Translations under genes and position numbers: made by a program
Assembly (NCBI GenBank): GCA_022821725.1
Contig: JAJEDB010000126.1
Coordinates: 1-64,000 of the forward strand
DNA from: Candidatus Poribacteria bacterium
GTDB lineage: Bacteria; Poribacteria; WGA-4E; WGA-3G
Direction: 5' to 3'
DNA length: 64,000 bases
Shown: one piece after another, positions 16,192 to 27,100 of the stretch
How the letters are laid out: each line of letters opens with the position of its first letter
How positions within the stretch are numbered: position 1 is the first letter of the stretch
Notes under the pieces: generated by a model
The model's input: the letters and a program-made list of their open reading frames with translations, nothing else
Database searches by the model: none
Told to the model about the DNA's origin: nothing

Positions 16192-18609
16192 TCATGCGAA
16201 CACCTCCGTGAAAACCTCGGTGACATGCTCCACAAATAGAAACTCAACACCGGATTGAATGTCTTCTGGAACTTCAATGAAGTGTTTTTTGTTGCCTTGT
16301 GGCATGATGACCTTTTTGATACCTGCCTGCTTCGCGGCAAGAATTTTTTCCTTCACACCTCCGATAGGTAAGACCCTGCCCCTGAGCGTCAGCTCGCCTG
16401 TCATGGCGATCTCAGGACTGATTTGTTGCTGTGTGGCAATCGAAGCGAGGGCAGTCGCAATTGTAATACCAGCCGAGGGCCCGTCTTTAGGGATGGCTCC
16501 TGCTGGCACATGAATGTGGATGTCGTTTTCTAATACACTCGGATCAAACTTAAGCACATCAGACTGGGATTTGACATAACTGAGGGCAGCCTGCGCGGAT
16601 TCCTGCATAACCTCGCCAATCTGACCAGTAATACGAACTTGCGTCTGCGCATTTATCTTCTTGGTAGCAGCGACTTCAATGAAGAGGATCTCACCACCGG
16701 CAGGTGTGACAGAAAGCCCCGTCGCGACACCAATATCGGCTTTACGACTCGCGATTTCAGAATCAAACTTCGCGGGTCCCAAATACCCTTGGATGTCCTG
16801 CGTCGTGATGGTTGTCAGATCGGTATTCCCCTCCGCAACGCGACGTGCGACTTTTCGGCAGACCGTCCCGAGTTCGCGCTCTAAATTTCGGACACCCGCC
16901 TCGCGAGTATATTCGCTGATGACTTTATCAATCGCTTTATCCTTAATATCAATCAACGCATCTTCCAATCCGTTCTCTTTCAATTGACGCGGTATCAGAT
17001 ACTGCTTGGCGATAATTTGCTTCTCGTTGGCAGTATAGCCGGGGAGTTCTATAGTCTCCATCCGGTCACGGAGCGGCGGCGGAATGGTATGAAGTTGATT
17101 CGCTGTTGTGACAAACATCACTTTTGAAAGATCAAATGGGACGTCAAGGTAGTTGTCCGTAAATGAATGATTCTGTTCCGGATCAAGCACTTCCAGAAGT
17201 GCGGATGCCGGATCCCCTCGAAAATCGGATCCAAGTTTGTCAATCTCATCAAGCATAAAGACAGGGTTGTTCGACTCGGCTTGTCGGAGTCCTTTGACGA
17301 TGCGTCCTGGCATTGAACCGATATACGTGCGGCGATGCCCACGGATTTCAGCTTCATCGTGCATACCGCCTAACGAGATACGCACAAATTTTCGGTTCAT
17401 CGAGCGAGCGATAGACCTACCGAGAGAGGTTTTCCCGACACCCGGCGGTCCAACGAAACAGAAGATAGGTCCCTTCATATCGGTTTTGAGCATGCGAACC
17501 GCAAGATATTCCAGAATCCGCTCTTTGACCTTTTCCAAATCGTAGTGATCTGCATCAAGGATTTCTTGTGCCGCGGCGAGATCTAAAGCATCTTCCGTGC
17601 TGACACACCACGGCAGATTTAACAACCAGTCCAAATAGTTTCGAGCGACAGTGGATTCGGGCGAGAAAGACTGCATTTTAGAGAGACGTTTCAGCTCTTT
17701 TTCCGCTGCGTGTTTCGCTTTCTCGGGCATTTCAGTTTCGCTCAACTGCTCCCGCATTTCATCAATTTCAAGTCCGAGGTCATCCGATTCACCGAGTTCT
17801 GTCTGAATGGCTTTGAGTTGTTCTCTGAGATAATATTCACGTTGGCCTTTGTTAATGACGGCTTGTGCGTTATTTTGGATTTTGCTTTCTAATTCATGGA
17901 GGTCGAGTTCTTTAGCGAGGATAACAGCGAGAGTATTCAGGCGTTCCTGGATAGATACCGCCTCCAAGACGCGCTGCTTATCGTGTGGCTTTAAATCCAG
18001 CATGGCAGCAATATAGTCGGCAAGACGTCCCGGTTCATCAATCATTGTTTTGGTGAGGCTACCGTATTCCTCTTGGTAGCGCGATGACATCTGAACGATG
18101 CGTTGAAACATTTCATCATTGCTGCGGACAAGTGCCTCCACTTCCAGATCCATCTCTGGGTTACCAATCGGGTCTTCATTATCACCACTCAGGACGTTAA
18201 CCCGAACCTTCACGAACGGATCGGTGTGCAAGATATCCTCGATTTCAACGCGTTCGCGTCCAACTGCGAGAAACAGCACATCTTCATCGTCAGTTTTGTA
18301 TCGAAGGATATGTATTAAACTCCCGATTGGACTGAAGTTACTCTTTTTAAGATCCTGGATGTCCTCTTTAGAGAGTTCCTTTTTCGGACGAAAAATGCAA
18401 AGCACCCTCTCATGTTCCATCGCATGTTCAACAGCCGTGGTTGCCATCTTTCCGGTGAGCGCGACGTGGTGTGGCGGAAATGGCGGCACCGGCGGCATAT
18501 ACGGAAAGACGACGAGGTCATCTAACGGAAGGAGTGGGAGTTCCTGGACCAGTTCTTCTTCAGTAGAATTTTCGTCTCCGTTTTTTTCTGCTTTCTCTTT
18601 GGTTTCCAT
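16192..18609 (-). CDS. lon: ATP-dependent protease Lon (LonA)
   Basis: An 805-residue LonA with the complete architecture: an N-terminal substrate-recognition domain (about 20-220), a coiled-coil region, an AAA+ module with Walker A GPPGVGKTS and the family signature GGMHDEAEIRGHRRTYIGS, and a C-terminal serine protease domain with catalytic Ser in PKDGPSAGITIA and Lys in GGVKEKILAAKQAG. It degrades misfolded and regulatory proteins in the cytoplasm. The acidic N-terminal extension (first ~22 residues, EKNGDENSTEEE) is low-complexity. AAAAAGGAG lies just before the ATG. The surrounding genes on both sides look unrelated. No CIRCE element or clear heat-shock promoter is visible upstream. Confidence 0.97.
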   Translation of the reverse strand: METKEKAEKNGDENSTEEELVQELPLLPLDDLVVFPYMPPVPPFPPHHVALTGKMATTAVEHAMEHERVLCIFRPKKELSKEDIQDLKKSNFSPIGSLIHILRYKTDDEDVLFLAVGRERVEIEDILHTDPFVKVRVNVLSGDNEDPIGNPEMDLEVEALVRSNDEMFQRIVQMSSRYQEEYGSLTKTMIDEPGRLADYIAAMLDLKPHDKQRVLEAVSIQERLNTLAVILAKELDLHELESKIQNNAQAVINKGQREYYLREQLKAIQTELGESDDLGLEIDEMREQLSETEMPEKAKHAAEKELKRLSKMQSFSPESTVARNYLDWLLNLPWCVSTEDALDLAAAQEILDADHYDLEKVKERILEYLAVRMLKTDMKGPIFCFVGPPGVGKTSLGRSIARSMNRKFVRISLGGMHDEAEIRGHRRTYIGSMPGRIVKGLRQAESNNPVFMLDEIDKLGSDFRGDPASALLEVLDPEQNHSFTDNYLDVPFDLSKVMFVTTANQLHTIPPPLRDRMETIELPGYTANEKQIIAKQYLIPRQLKENGLEDALIDIKDKAIDKVISEYTREAGVRNLERELGTVCRKVARRVAEGNTDLTTITTQDIQGYLGPAKFDSEIASRKADIGVATGLSVTPAGGEILFIEVAATKKINAQTQVRITGQIGEVMQESAQAALSYVKSQSDVLKFDPSVLENDIHIHVPAGAIPKDGPSAGITIATALASIATQQQISPEIAMTGELTLRGRVLPIGGVKEKILAAKQAGIKKVIMPQGNKKHFIEVPEDIQSGVEFLFVEHVTEVFTEVFA

Positions 18610-18827
18610 GTTTTTTCTCCTTTTTAATATAGATGTGTCGTTACGTATGAATTCGTTGGACCTATTGACCGAACAACATGCAATATCTGTGCCAATAACA
18701 ATTGTGTGAAATAGTCGGAGTTCCTACTGAATTTCTGCCAAACTGGCACGGTCTTAAAAGGATTATGATTTCATCGGTCAATTTGACCTCTTGATACGGA
18801 ACGGCGATGGCGCACAGTCGAAGAACA

Positions 18828-20786
18828 TCAGGGCCAGAATTGATATAGCGTCGTGTTGGCAAGAATGCTACCGATGCTCCACAAACTTCCGCTTATGTAG
18901 TCTCCGAGGGCAAGTCCAAGGAAGAGCGGCACCATGCGTCTGTAAGCTTTGAGCCCTCCTTGATGCAATACAATCGCCTTGGCTACCCATGCGACGAAGA
19001 GACAACTCCAGAGGTTGTACATGCCCCAACTGTTTGCCATGGCATAGCCGAGTGGATGCAGGGGCCACCAGAGAAAACGGGTTCGCAATAACATGAGTCC
19101 GAGAGCGACGCCTGCACCACCCCCCATAAAGGCGAGCGCGGGGACATCTGTGCCTTGTGGATAATTCAACCAGTTTTCAAGTTGTCGATAAACGCCTCTG
19201 CCGAACCCTAATGCCCAGGGACCGTAATACCCCGTTTCTGCGCCGTGTCTGTAGTAACTATCTAAGAGTAGCCAGAATATAACGATCGCGCCAACGAGGG
19301 TGGCAATGACAATCGCCGCGGCAGTATGCTGTGGGCGGATCTGTCGTCGCTCTGAAATTTTCAACGCCTCTAATTCTTGCGGCATCGGGTGCGCTCGATA
19401 GGCTCGGTTGAAGAACATGTACAACGAAAAAACCGTTTTTGTACCCGTGGTCAGACGCTGCGTACCGAACGCTGTCACGATTAATCCGTGTGGGTCGACT
19501 CTGTGCAAATCGTGAACTAAGAATCCTAATTCCGCCCGAAGTCTGGCAATCATTGTCGCCAGCAGAAAGTAAAGCCCGAAAAAAATGGGAATTACCCAAA
19601 GCGACATGCCTGCCTTATAGGAGAACACGGACAAAAATAGCATCCCGATCACGATACCGAGGAAAGCGATATGATAAGGCATCGGCTCACGCTGCATCGC
19701 TATCTGAGATCTGCCTCGGAATCCATCTACCACCCCAGTAAAAATCCGTTTGATGTGCGTTCTGCCAACCCATCCAGCCGTCGCGAGAAGCACCATATAT
19801 GCCCCGAAACTCTGGGCATCCGCGTAAGGAAACCCCGGTAAATTCCGGACCCCAAGAATACTACCTGCCATTAACTCAAATTTGTACACCCAATAGAACG
19901 CCCAACACGAAAAAAGCAAGTCCAGTGGAATAAGGAAACTAATCCCAATTGCAAAAGGATAAAACGAGAGACGCACACCCCCCATCGCATTCCAAGGACG
20001 ACCCGTGAAGTACTGATGGATATTTTGACGTTTTACGGGTAGATATGGAACCGCTGGATAAATCGAATTAAGTAGGTTTAGGATGCTAATAGCTGCGGCA
20101 ATACTGAAGCCTAACCACATTAGCTTATTTTTGAAAAAACTTGTGTTCGGTTCCGTCATCGCCAGCGGAAGTTGAATAATTGGATACGTCAGCCGTTCCC
20201 GCTCAGTCCATTGGATACGAAGCAGTGTGTTGATGCACAGCATAACACACATCAACACGAGAATAAAAACCGTCCACCACACCACAGGAACCGCCCAAGC
20301 GGTAAGATGTGTCTTTCGATAGAGACTGGATTGACCCTCATAATACCCCGATAAGACGCTGGGATCTTGAACGGTTAACCATGTCGGAAGTTCTTTCCAA
20401 AAAAGCTGCTGCCATTCATTTTCAGACGTTGCGAACCGAAATGGATGCCCAAGGATAGTGACAAGGATTTCCATCATATCGTGCGAACAAAGCGAAGAAA
20501 CAATGCACAACATGACATAAACTGTGAGCAACTCCGCTGGTGTTAACCGCAGTTTTGGAGACAATTTTCCCAAAACTGCACCGAACACCATGAGCCAAAA
20601 GATTATGAAAATGACATTGGACAGCGGATGAATTAATGTCGGATGTGTATAACGGACAACCTCCAGCTCGATAATCCAAAAAACGTTAAGAGGAATCAGG
20701 AGAAGTGCGATGAGAAATGCTTTAGGCGTTAACCCACGTTCGCCTCTGAACAAGTTTCGCGCGCCCTCCTCCGTGTTGCCTGTCAT
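18828..20786 (-). CDS. DUF6785/DUF6784-type multispanning membrane protein
   Basis: A 652-residue integral membrane protein with about 12-14 hydrophobic helices (for example LIALLLIPLNVFWIIEL, VIFIIFWLMVFGAVLG and LVLMCVMLCINTLL). Recognisable family stretches are RLTPAELLTVYVM, ERERLTYPIIQLPLAM and RLRAELGFLVHDLHRVDPHGL. The family occurs in planctomycete and poribacterial-type genomes and distantly resembles OPT oligopeptide transporters; function is not established. The start is preceded by a leader-repeat copy ending in AAGGAAGATTAGAAAAT. It is followed downstream by lon. Confidence 0.75.
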   Translation of the reverse strand: MTGNTEEGARNLFRGERGLTPKAFLIALLLIPLNVFWIIELEVVRYTHPTLIHPLSNVIFIIFWLMVFGAVLGKLSPKLRLTPAELLTVYVMLCIVSSLCSHDMMEILVTILGHPFRFATSENEWQQLFWKELPTWLTVQDPSVLSGYYEGQSSLYRKTHLTAWAVPVVWWTVFILVLMCVMLCINTLLRIQWTERERLTYPIIQLPLAMTEPNTSFFKNKLMWLGFSIAAAISILNLLNSIYPAVPYLPVKRQNIHQYFTGRPWNAMGGVRLSFYPFAIGISFLIPLDLLFSCWAFYWVYKFELMAGSILGVRNLPGFPYADAQSFGAYMVLLATAGWVGRTHIKRIFTGVVDGFRGRSQIAMQREPMPYHIAFLGIVIGMLFLSVFSYKAGMSLWVIPIFFGLYFLLATMIARLRAELGFLVHDLHRVDPHGLIVTAFGTQRLTTGTKTVFSLYMFFNRAYRAHPMPQELEALKISERRQIRPQHTAAAIVIATLVGAIVIFWLLLDSYYRHGAETGYYGPWALGFGRGVYRQLENWLNYPQGTDVPALAFMGGGAGVALGLMLLRTRFLWWPLHPLGYAMANSWGMYNLWSCLFVAWVAKAIVLHQGGLKAYRRMVPLFLGLALGDYISGSLWSIGSILANTTLYQFWP

Positions 20787-20880
20787 ATTTTCTAATCTTC
20801 CTTGCGGTTATACGACGTGAGTTTCGACTGCGACCTGTTTCTCTCTGGAGTCACCCGCCACTTCGTTACGGACTTATCCT
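20787..20880 (-). repeat. Dispersed leader repeat, copy before the DUF6785 gene
   Basis: On the minus strand it contains GTCCGTAACGAAGTGGCGGG near 20875-20855 and ends with CCGCAAGGAAGATTAGAAAA directly before the start codon at 20786. Both ends match other copies; the middle is different. Confidence 0.6.
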
Positions 20881-20885
20881 TTTTT

Positions 20886-22025
20886 CTAACGTTCATGGTT
20901 AGAAAATCGAATCCACCCGCGTTCGCCTTCTATGGACACCTCCGTTTCCAGTTCTGCACACCGTCGCTGATAATTCTGTAAAGTGTCTATTGCTGCCTTT
21001 CCAGTTAGAACGCTCGGAAACTGATTGGCAACTTGTAGGGCCGAGGGCACCTCACCCCTACTTTCCTTGGGTTTTCCGGGACGGACTGAGGTTTTTGGCG
21101 GATCTGTCAAAATCGGGATTAACTCAATTGACTTCAGCGTTTTCGCGTCAAACGTTGCCTTGGGAATAACGATGTGTGAGTGCTGTTTATCGTAAGTATC
21201 ATAGATAAAATCTGACAGGCTGTAAACAATCGGTTTGTCCTGATACAACTCGATGCCACCAAACGTATGGAGTTGCTGGCATACCACCAGGTCCGCGCCT
21301 GCGTCGATGAGGGCGTGGGCAAAAATTCGCTGTCTGCCGATTGCCTCATCCGTAGAGCGACTTCTGCTTCCCCAGTGTAACCAAACAACCACGAGTGCCG
21401 CTTTTGTCCGTATCTGTTCGACAGCATTTGTCATTTCGCTGTAAACCGCATAGGCAAGTGGGTCCTCGGTGTAACGTGCGAATTCATTCACTCGGTAATA
21501 CGCTAATAACGCAACCTGTGCGGTTTCGGTTTGGCCTCGCCTGACGGATACCCATGCCGGTCGTTTCGCGGTTTCCCCACTCGTTCCAGCACCAATCGGT
21601 TTGACATCATACCACTCCAATTCTGTAATCGTATCCTCCAACGCCTCGAAACCGAAATCCATTATATGTGGGGTGGCTAAGGAGACCGCATCAAATCCTG
21701 CATTCGCTATGGCTCTGCCGAGTCCTGGTGCTGCCCGAAAGGGGTGTTCAATCCCGTATCGCGGCTCACCTCTTTCCGATATGCTCGCGTTCAGGGAAGC
21801 AGTCGCGACATCCGCAGATTGAATCAAATCCGCGGTGCCCTGAAAAAACACACCCGCACCCTTGCTTTCAGTCAATGGGGTCATCCGACTACTGATCGTA
21901 ATATCACCAACCACGAGCACTGAAATCTCGTCTGACGGAACTGATTCATCCGCTGCGATGTGACTGCTCATTCCAGCGGAAAGCATCAGAAGAATGATTA
22001 TAACAGTATACCTAACTTTCGTCAT
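20886..22025 (-). CDS. CapA-family protein (poly-gamma-glutamate synthesis/metallophosphatase-like), exported
   Basis: A 379-residue CapA-like protein. The N-terminus is hydrophobic (YTVIIILLMLSAGMSS) and ends in AADE, consistent with export. The fold resembles calcineurin-type phosphatases: VLVVGDITISSRM, DVATASLNASISERG, AGFDAVSLATPHIMDFGFEA, VVVWLHWGSR and GADLVVCQQLHTFGG. The family includes the membrane-associated CapA protein of polyglutamate capsules, but no capB or capC gene is nearby, so another polymer or a phosphatase role is possible. The ATG at 22025 overlaps the preceding gene by 14 bp; an alternative start is at 22040. Confidence 0.8.
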   Translation of the reverse strand: MTKVRYTVIIILLMLSAGMSSHIAADESVPSDEISVLVVGDITISSRMTPLTESKGAGVFFQGTADLIQSADVATASLNASISERGEPRYGIEHPFRAAPGLGRAIANAGFDAVSLATPHIMDFGFEALEDTITELEWYDVKPIGAGTSGETAKRPAWVSVRRGQTETAQVALLAYYRVNEFARYTEDPLAYAVYSEMTNAVEQIRTKAALVVVWLHWGSRSRSTDEAIGRQRIFAHALIDAGADLVVCQQLHTFGGIELYQDKPIVYSLSDFIYDTYDKQHSHIVIPKATFDAKTLKSIELIPILTDPPKTSVRPGKPKESRGEVPSALQVANQFPSVLTGKAAIDTLQNYQRRCAELETEVSIEGERGWIRFSNHER

Positions 22026-22683
22026 TTTCCGAGTTTCCATCTAAGCCCTCATCGAGGTCCAGATTTATGCCGTATTCATCCAGCAGGTCATTCTCTTTCA
22101 ATTTCATCCCAAGCATAATGAGCGTTTCGGCTAAGGTTAACCGATCGACTTTAGTCGTTTCAAGGGTTTCGGTTTCAGAAACTAACTCTGTGCGTAAAGA
22201 CTCCTGATTTCGGTGCCCTTGCTCTCGCAAGAGTTTTATTTCATTGGTGAGTCGATCAATTTGTTTCTGAAACTCGCTGGCGAAATCGTTAATTAAGGTT
22301 GACAATTTCTGGAGGTCAGCCTCGCTGCGGGCAGTAATCCCGTCAAGCCTTGCATCAAGCTTCGCGTCGATGAGTCCCTCAATTTTTTCTAACGTTAACC
22401 CTAAATCTTCGCCGCCAAGTTGGTCGGATAGACTGCGAATATCAGTTTTGACCGTTGCGATTTCCGAGGCAATGTGTTGATCTATACCAGTGAGTTTGTC
22501 GTCAACCTGCTGTTGTATGTTTTCTAATGCCTGGTTGAGCGTGCGCAAACGCCTGTTGTAATTCCTGATATACCTTCCGACTATGCTCTCACGGAGGTGC
22601 GCCTCCAGTTGATCGCGCGCTGGATCTGCCTCAGTGTCCACACCGTCATGCGCCAAGTCTTGGACATCTATCGGGTTTTGCAT
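22012..22683 (-). CDS. Coiled-coil protein of unknown function
   Basis: A 223-residue acidic protein with no domain I recognise. A long coiled coil runs from about residue 30 to 185, with heptads such as LNQALENIQQQVDDKLTGID and LSTLINDFASEFQKQIDRL. The C-terminus is strongly acidic (NLDLDEGLDGNSENDES). No signal peptide or membrane segment is present. Its end overlaps the start of the capA-like gene by 14 bp, so the two are probably translationally coupled. A structural or regulatory role tied to the CapA-like protein is possible but unproven. Confidence 0.7.
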   Translation of the reverse strand: MQNPIDVQDLAHDGVDTEADPARDQLEAHLRESIVGRYIRNYNRRLRTLNQALENIQQQVDDKLTGIDQHIASEIATVKTDIRSLSDQLGGEDLGLTLEKIEGLIDAKLDARLDGITARSEADLQKLSTLINDFASEFQKQIDRLTNEIKLLREQGHRNQESLRTELVSETETLETTKVDRLTLAETLIMLGMKLKENDLLDEYGINLDLDEGLDGNSENDES

Positions 22684-22772
22684 CTGTATTGTTCCTCCGT
22701 TTCTATGGATAGCGGCTTTAGAGTTATTATGGTAAATCCGAAAAATAAATAGACATTTACCCCGACCCGGTA

Positions 22773-22793
22773 GGTGCGGTTTCTAACCGCACC
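22773..22793. repeat. REP-like palindrome
   Basis: GGTGCGGTT (22773-22781) and AACCGCACC (22785-22793), loop TCT, preceded by GACCCGGTA. It is identical to the palindrome at 15089-15109. Confidence 0.75.
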
Positions 22794-22874
22794 GATTCTG
22801 AATGTCTAAGTAATTCTAAAATCTACCATAGTTACAGAAGTATCTGATTTAACCAAATCGTCTCTTAACTGACA

Positions 22875-23927
22875 CTACGGATAATTATAGACGTTGTCGG
22901 ATCGGATCGGCGTCTCGACATCTTCAAACCCAACATCTGTTTGGGGGGATGCCTCACGATTTGCATTAAATTCACGTAAGATACAACTGACTATCTCTTC
23001 CGTATAGGCTTGGGCATCAACACGTTGTTGATTTGCTTCCCACGCCATCCGTGCTGCTGCTTCAAAATATTCTGCGTGTTTGTAAGCATCAAGGAGATCT
23101 GTGCCTCGCGAAAACGTTCCGTGTCCCACCCAATAAAGGATATGCCGTTCGGCGTTCCCGCCGTTCTGGAAAAGTCGTAGACTTTCATAAGATAACTCTG
23201 GGATGCCGGGTGCCTTCTCTTCCACAAATCCGATACCACTGGATTCATCGTATATAATAGGCGTTTCCGGTTCGTATCCTCTGAGGAAGTTGTAAAACCT
23301 GTCAGGGGTGCCGTGTTCTGTCCGCGAAATAAGATTCAAAAACTTCGGTTGCAAGTGCACCAGTGCGCTAAACCCGTGCCTTTCTAACTGCTCAAAAATA
23401 AGAAGATAATGGAACATTTCACTCGTGGGTGCTGGGGGCGCGATACCTTCTGGATTCAGTGCTAAGGTCGCTTGGTCGGGTGTCCCGAAGCGCATGCGAT
23501 AGTGGACACCATCGGGTTCAACTTCGATAAGCGTTAAATTGAGGGCAGGATGTTCAATACCAATCATATCCAAACGAGAACCCGACTTTGTGAGCAGGAC
23601 GTGTCGGCCAGCCAAACCCTTAACAACAATTTGCGGCGGTAATTGGTAGCGTGGTGATGCGTTGTAAGGGATGAGGCATACATCCTCGACTGTTTCAGTT
23701 AAAACTGCACCCATGTTGCCGGCAGTCGCCCACAAATATTGGTGGGTGTGTGCATGCGCACCGACCCAGCCCATCTGTCCTATCAGCGTTCCACATTCGC
23801 TGTCTGGTGAAATCGGACGCAGGTCGGGATGATACCCCCGTTCTCGCCAGCGTGCGTAGCGATAACTTTGCGGCGGTGGTGCCGTTAAATCATTCGTCAG
23901 ATACGGATTGGTTAGTGTTGAATCCAT
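22875..23927 (-). CDS. Class II aldolase/adducin-like protein
   Basis: A 350-residue protein resembling class II (metal-dependent) aldolases such as rhamnulose- or fuculose-phosphate aldolase. Family-like segments are ATAGNMGAVLTE (phosphate/substrate loop), PTSEMFHYLLIFEQ (catalytic Glu region), ALVHLQPKFLNL, where HxH is replaced by a single His plus Gln, and YWVGHGTFSRGTDLLDAYKHAEYFEAAARMA (His and helix of the C-terminal part, shown for orientation). The changed zinc-binding HLQ leaves activity uncertain. The start is preceded by a short leader-repeat end (TGCAAGGTAAATTTAAAAA). Confidence 0.68.
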   Translation of the reverse strand: MDSTLTNPYLTNDLTAPPPQSYRYARWRERGYHPDLRPISPDSECGTLIGQMGWVGAHAHTHQYLWATAGNMGAVLTETVEDVCLIPYNASPRYQLPPQIVVKGLAGRHVLLTKSGSRLDMIGIEHPALNLTLIEVEPDGVHYRMRFGTPDQATLALNPEGIAPPAPTSEMFHYLLIFEQLERHGFSALVHLQPKFLNLISRTEHGTPDRFYNFLRGYEPETPIIYDESSGIGFVEEKAPGIPELSYESLRLFQNGGNAERHILYWVGHGTFSRGTDLLDAYKHAEYFEAAARMAWEANQQRVDAQAYTEEIVSCILREFNANREASPQTDVGFEDVETPIRSDNVYNYP

Positions 23928-23948
23928 TTTTTAAATTTACCTTGCAGG
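23928..23948 (-). repeat. Leader-repeat end before the class II aldolase-like gene
   Basis: On the minus strand CCTGCAAGGTAAATTTAAAA abuts the ATG at 23927. Only the 3' end of the leader repeat can be recognised here. Confidence 0.45.
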
Positions 23949-24071
23949 TTTTTTAATTTTTCCTTTTCACCAAAATGACTTACTTGTCCTTTAACTATAC
24001 CATGTCTGAAGGGAAATAGCAAGTTTTTAGCGTATTCAAGGCATTCTGTTTTGATTTCTCTGCGCCTTTGA

Positions 24072-24100
24072 TTGCAATCTATTGTAAATTGGTGTATAAT
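24072..24100 (+). promoter_or_regulatory. Predicted sigma70-type promoter for the restriction-modification gene
   Basis: TTGCAA (24072-24077) and TATAAT (24095-24100) are separated by 17 bp; AGGAGGA follows at 24124-24130 before a GTG start. Confidence 0.7.
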
Positions 24101-24140
24101 ACTTGACATATATTTATTATTTTAGGAGGAAAATGCAGCA

Positions 24141-27100
24141 GTGCGAACTATCAAACCGACACACAAGCCCATAAAAACCTTCTATGCAGAACTCAAACAA
24201 TACGAAAGTCTCGGCGCGACGAATGAAACCGAAGTCCGACTCGCCTTTGCAACGCTCCTCCAACACTATGCCCGACAAAGTAATCTAACGCTTATCTGTG
24301 AAAAGTCGCTCCGAACGCCGCAAAACAGGACGATTTACGTCGATGGAATGCTCACCGATAACGATTTTGGCTTACCTCGCGGTTACTGGGAGGCGAAAGA
24401 TCTCCACGATAACCTCACAACTGCCGTCAGACAGAAATTTGACGCGGGCTATCCACAGGATAATATCCTCTTCACAACCCAAGAACGCGCCATCCTTTAT
24501 CAGGATAGACAAGAGGTCATGCGTGTAGACATCGCTGATCCAGAAGCGTTTATTCGGATGCTGCACGCCTTCTTCAGTTATCAGCAAGCGGACATCGCTA
24601 ACTGGGAACGCGCCGTTGTGGAATTCAAGGACAAAGTGCCGGCACTCGGCAAACGCGCAGCTGCATTGATCCGAAAAGAGGAAGACACCAATGCGCGGTT
24701 TCAGGAGGCGTTCACCGATTTCCACCGCCACTGTCAGGAGACGATTAACCCCAACCTCGCGAAACCGGCTGTAGAGGAGATGCTCATCCAACACCTCTTG
24801 ACGGAGGAAATCTTCTCGACTGTCTTTGACAATCGCGATTTTACACGCCGAAATATCATCGCACGCGAAATTGAAAATGTGATTGACGCGCTTACAGAAC
24901 GCGCCTATAACCGCGCCGAATTCCTCCGGGAACTGTCGCCTTTCTATAGTGCAATTCAACGCGCCGCTGCAACCTTTATTGACTTCTCTCAGAAGCAACA
25001 CTTCCTCAATACCGTATATGAGCAGTTTTTTCAAGGTTTCTCTGTCAAGGTCGCGGATACGCACGGTATCGTCTATACACCACAACCGATAGTGAATTTC
25101 ATGGTGAAAAGCACCTCACACCTCCTTGAAACCGAGTTTGGACGTTCACTCTCGGATACAGGGGTTCACCTCATCGACCCATTCGTCGGCACTGGCAACT
25201 TCGTCGTGCGGCTTATACAAGAAATCAGCAAAACCGCACTCAAAGCGAAATATAGCGATGAACTCCACTGCAATGAAGTCTTACTGATGCCGTATTACAT
25301 TGCGAGTATGAATATTGAGCATGAGTTCTACGTCGCCACAAAACAGTATCAGCCTTTCGATAACCTCTGTCTTGTGGACACCTTTGATTTGACAACGGAA
25401 CGCCAGTTATCCATGTTTGCACGGGAGAACACGCGTCGGGTTGAAAAACAGAAGCAGACGGAGATGTTTGTAGTAATTGGAAATCCACCCTACAATGCGC
25501 GCCAGATGGATGAAAACGATGCCAATCGGAATCGGAAATATCCCGAACTGGATAAACAGATTCAAGAGACGTATGCCCAAGCCTCAAGTGCGACGAACAA
25601 AACTTCACTCTACGATCCCTACGTCAAAGCGATTTTCTGGGCATTGGATCGGATTGAAGGGGAGGGGATTGTCGCGTATGTAACGAACCACAACTTTATC
25701 ACCGGTCAGGCGTTCGATGGGATGCGGAAACACCTGTCCGAGGCATGCGATGCAATCTATCTACTGGATTTGGGGGGAAATGTTCGCAAAGGGCACGCCG
25801 GGAATTCCAATGTCTTTGACATTCAGGTAGGGGTGAGTATCAACCTGTTCGTGAAAAAGGGTCAACAACAGTCAAAATCTGCTGACATTTTTTACAACGG
25901 CGAAACCGCTGAGATGAACAAGGACGCAACGTTTGAATTTCTGGATACCTGTGAACACGTCGGTAATGTCAATTGGCAAACGATTCAACCCGATGCACGA
26001 CAGACATGGCTTACTGAGGGACTGCGTGAGGATTTTGAGACCTTTCTACCGATGGGGAGTAAGCAAGCAAAAACAGCAAAGGGTGAGGTTTCGGGTGTGA
26101 TCTTCCACCAATTTAGCAGTGGTGTAAAGACGAACCGCGATGCATGGGCAATCAACTTCAATAGAGATACACTCACAAAAAACGTTCAGCGAATGATAGA
26201 AGTCTATAATGCCCAAGTGTTTAAGTGGCAAGGAATCGCGGATAAGTCAGGTATAGATATTGATGATTTTGTAGAGTATGACGACGCGAAAATTAGTTGG
26301 AGTCGCGACTTAAAAGCGAAATTAGGGAGAGGTAAAATCGCTGAATACGATGAACACAAAGTGAGAACTTGTCTCTACCGTCCGTTTTCAAAAAGAAAAA
26401 TTTTCTTTGACAGAACCCTTAATGATGTAGTATATGTGTTTCCATCCATCTTTCCTACACCTGAAGTTGAAGCAGAAAATCAAATAATCTGTGTTAATGT
26501 TTCGCGAGAGAAACCATTTACCTGTCTCATAACCGACTGCATCCCTGAACATATTATGACAGGCGGTTTCGGATCGGCTGGACAACACTTTCCGTTCTAC
26601 ATCTACGATGAAGATGGCACAAACCGGCGAGAGAACATCACGGATTGGGCATTAGCACAGTTCCGAGAACATTACAGAGACGAGGAAATCAGCAAGTGGG
26701 ACATTTTCCATTATACTTACGCCTTCCTGCATCATCCTGCGTATCGCGAGCGATATCAGGTGAACCTCAGACGGGATTTACCCCATATCCCGTTTGCCCC
26801 TAAATTTTGGGAATTTGTCAAAGCGGGAAGACGATTAGCAGAAATTCATATCCACTATGAAGACCAACCGCAGTATAAGTTAGACCTGATTGAAACACCC
26901 GATATGCCGCTGGAGTGGCGTGTGGAGCAGATGCGATTTTCCAAAGACAAGACACAGATAAAATACAACGATTTTCTGACATTGAGTGGGATTCCTGCAG
27001 AGGCGTTTCAGTATCGGTTAGGGAACCGCTCAGCGTTGGAGTGGGTGGTCGATCAGTATCGCGTCAAAACGGATAGGCGGAGCGGCATCGTGAACGCCCC

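Noticed and set aside
18745..18765. Sigma54-like promoter TGGCACGGTCTTAA before the DUF6785/lon region
   Set aside because: The -12 GC element is missing, and orientation does not lead into a gene.
20886..22025. Polyglutamate capsule locus
   Set aside because: Only the CapA-like protein is present; no capB, capC or pgdS-like gene lies nearby.
24372..25085. A 237-codon open frame antisense to the restriction-modification gene
   Set aside because: Shadow of a strongly coding region; no ribosome binding site or recognisable product.
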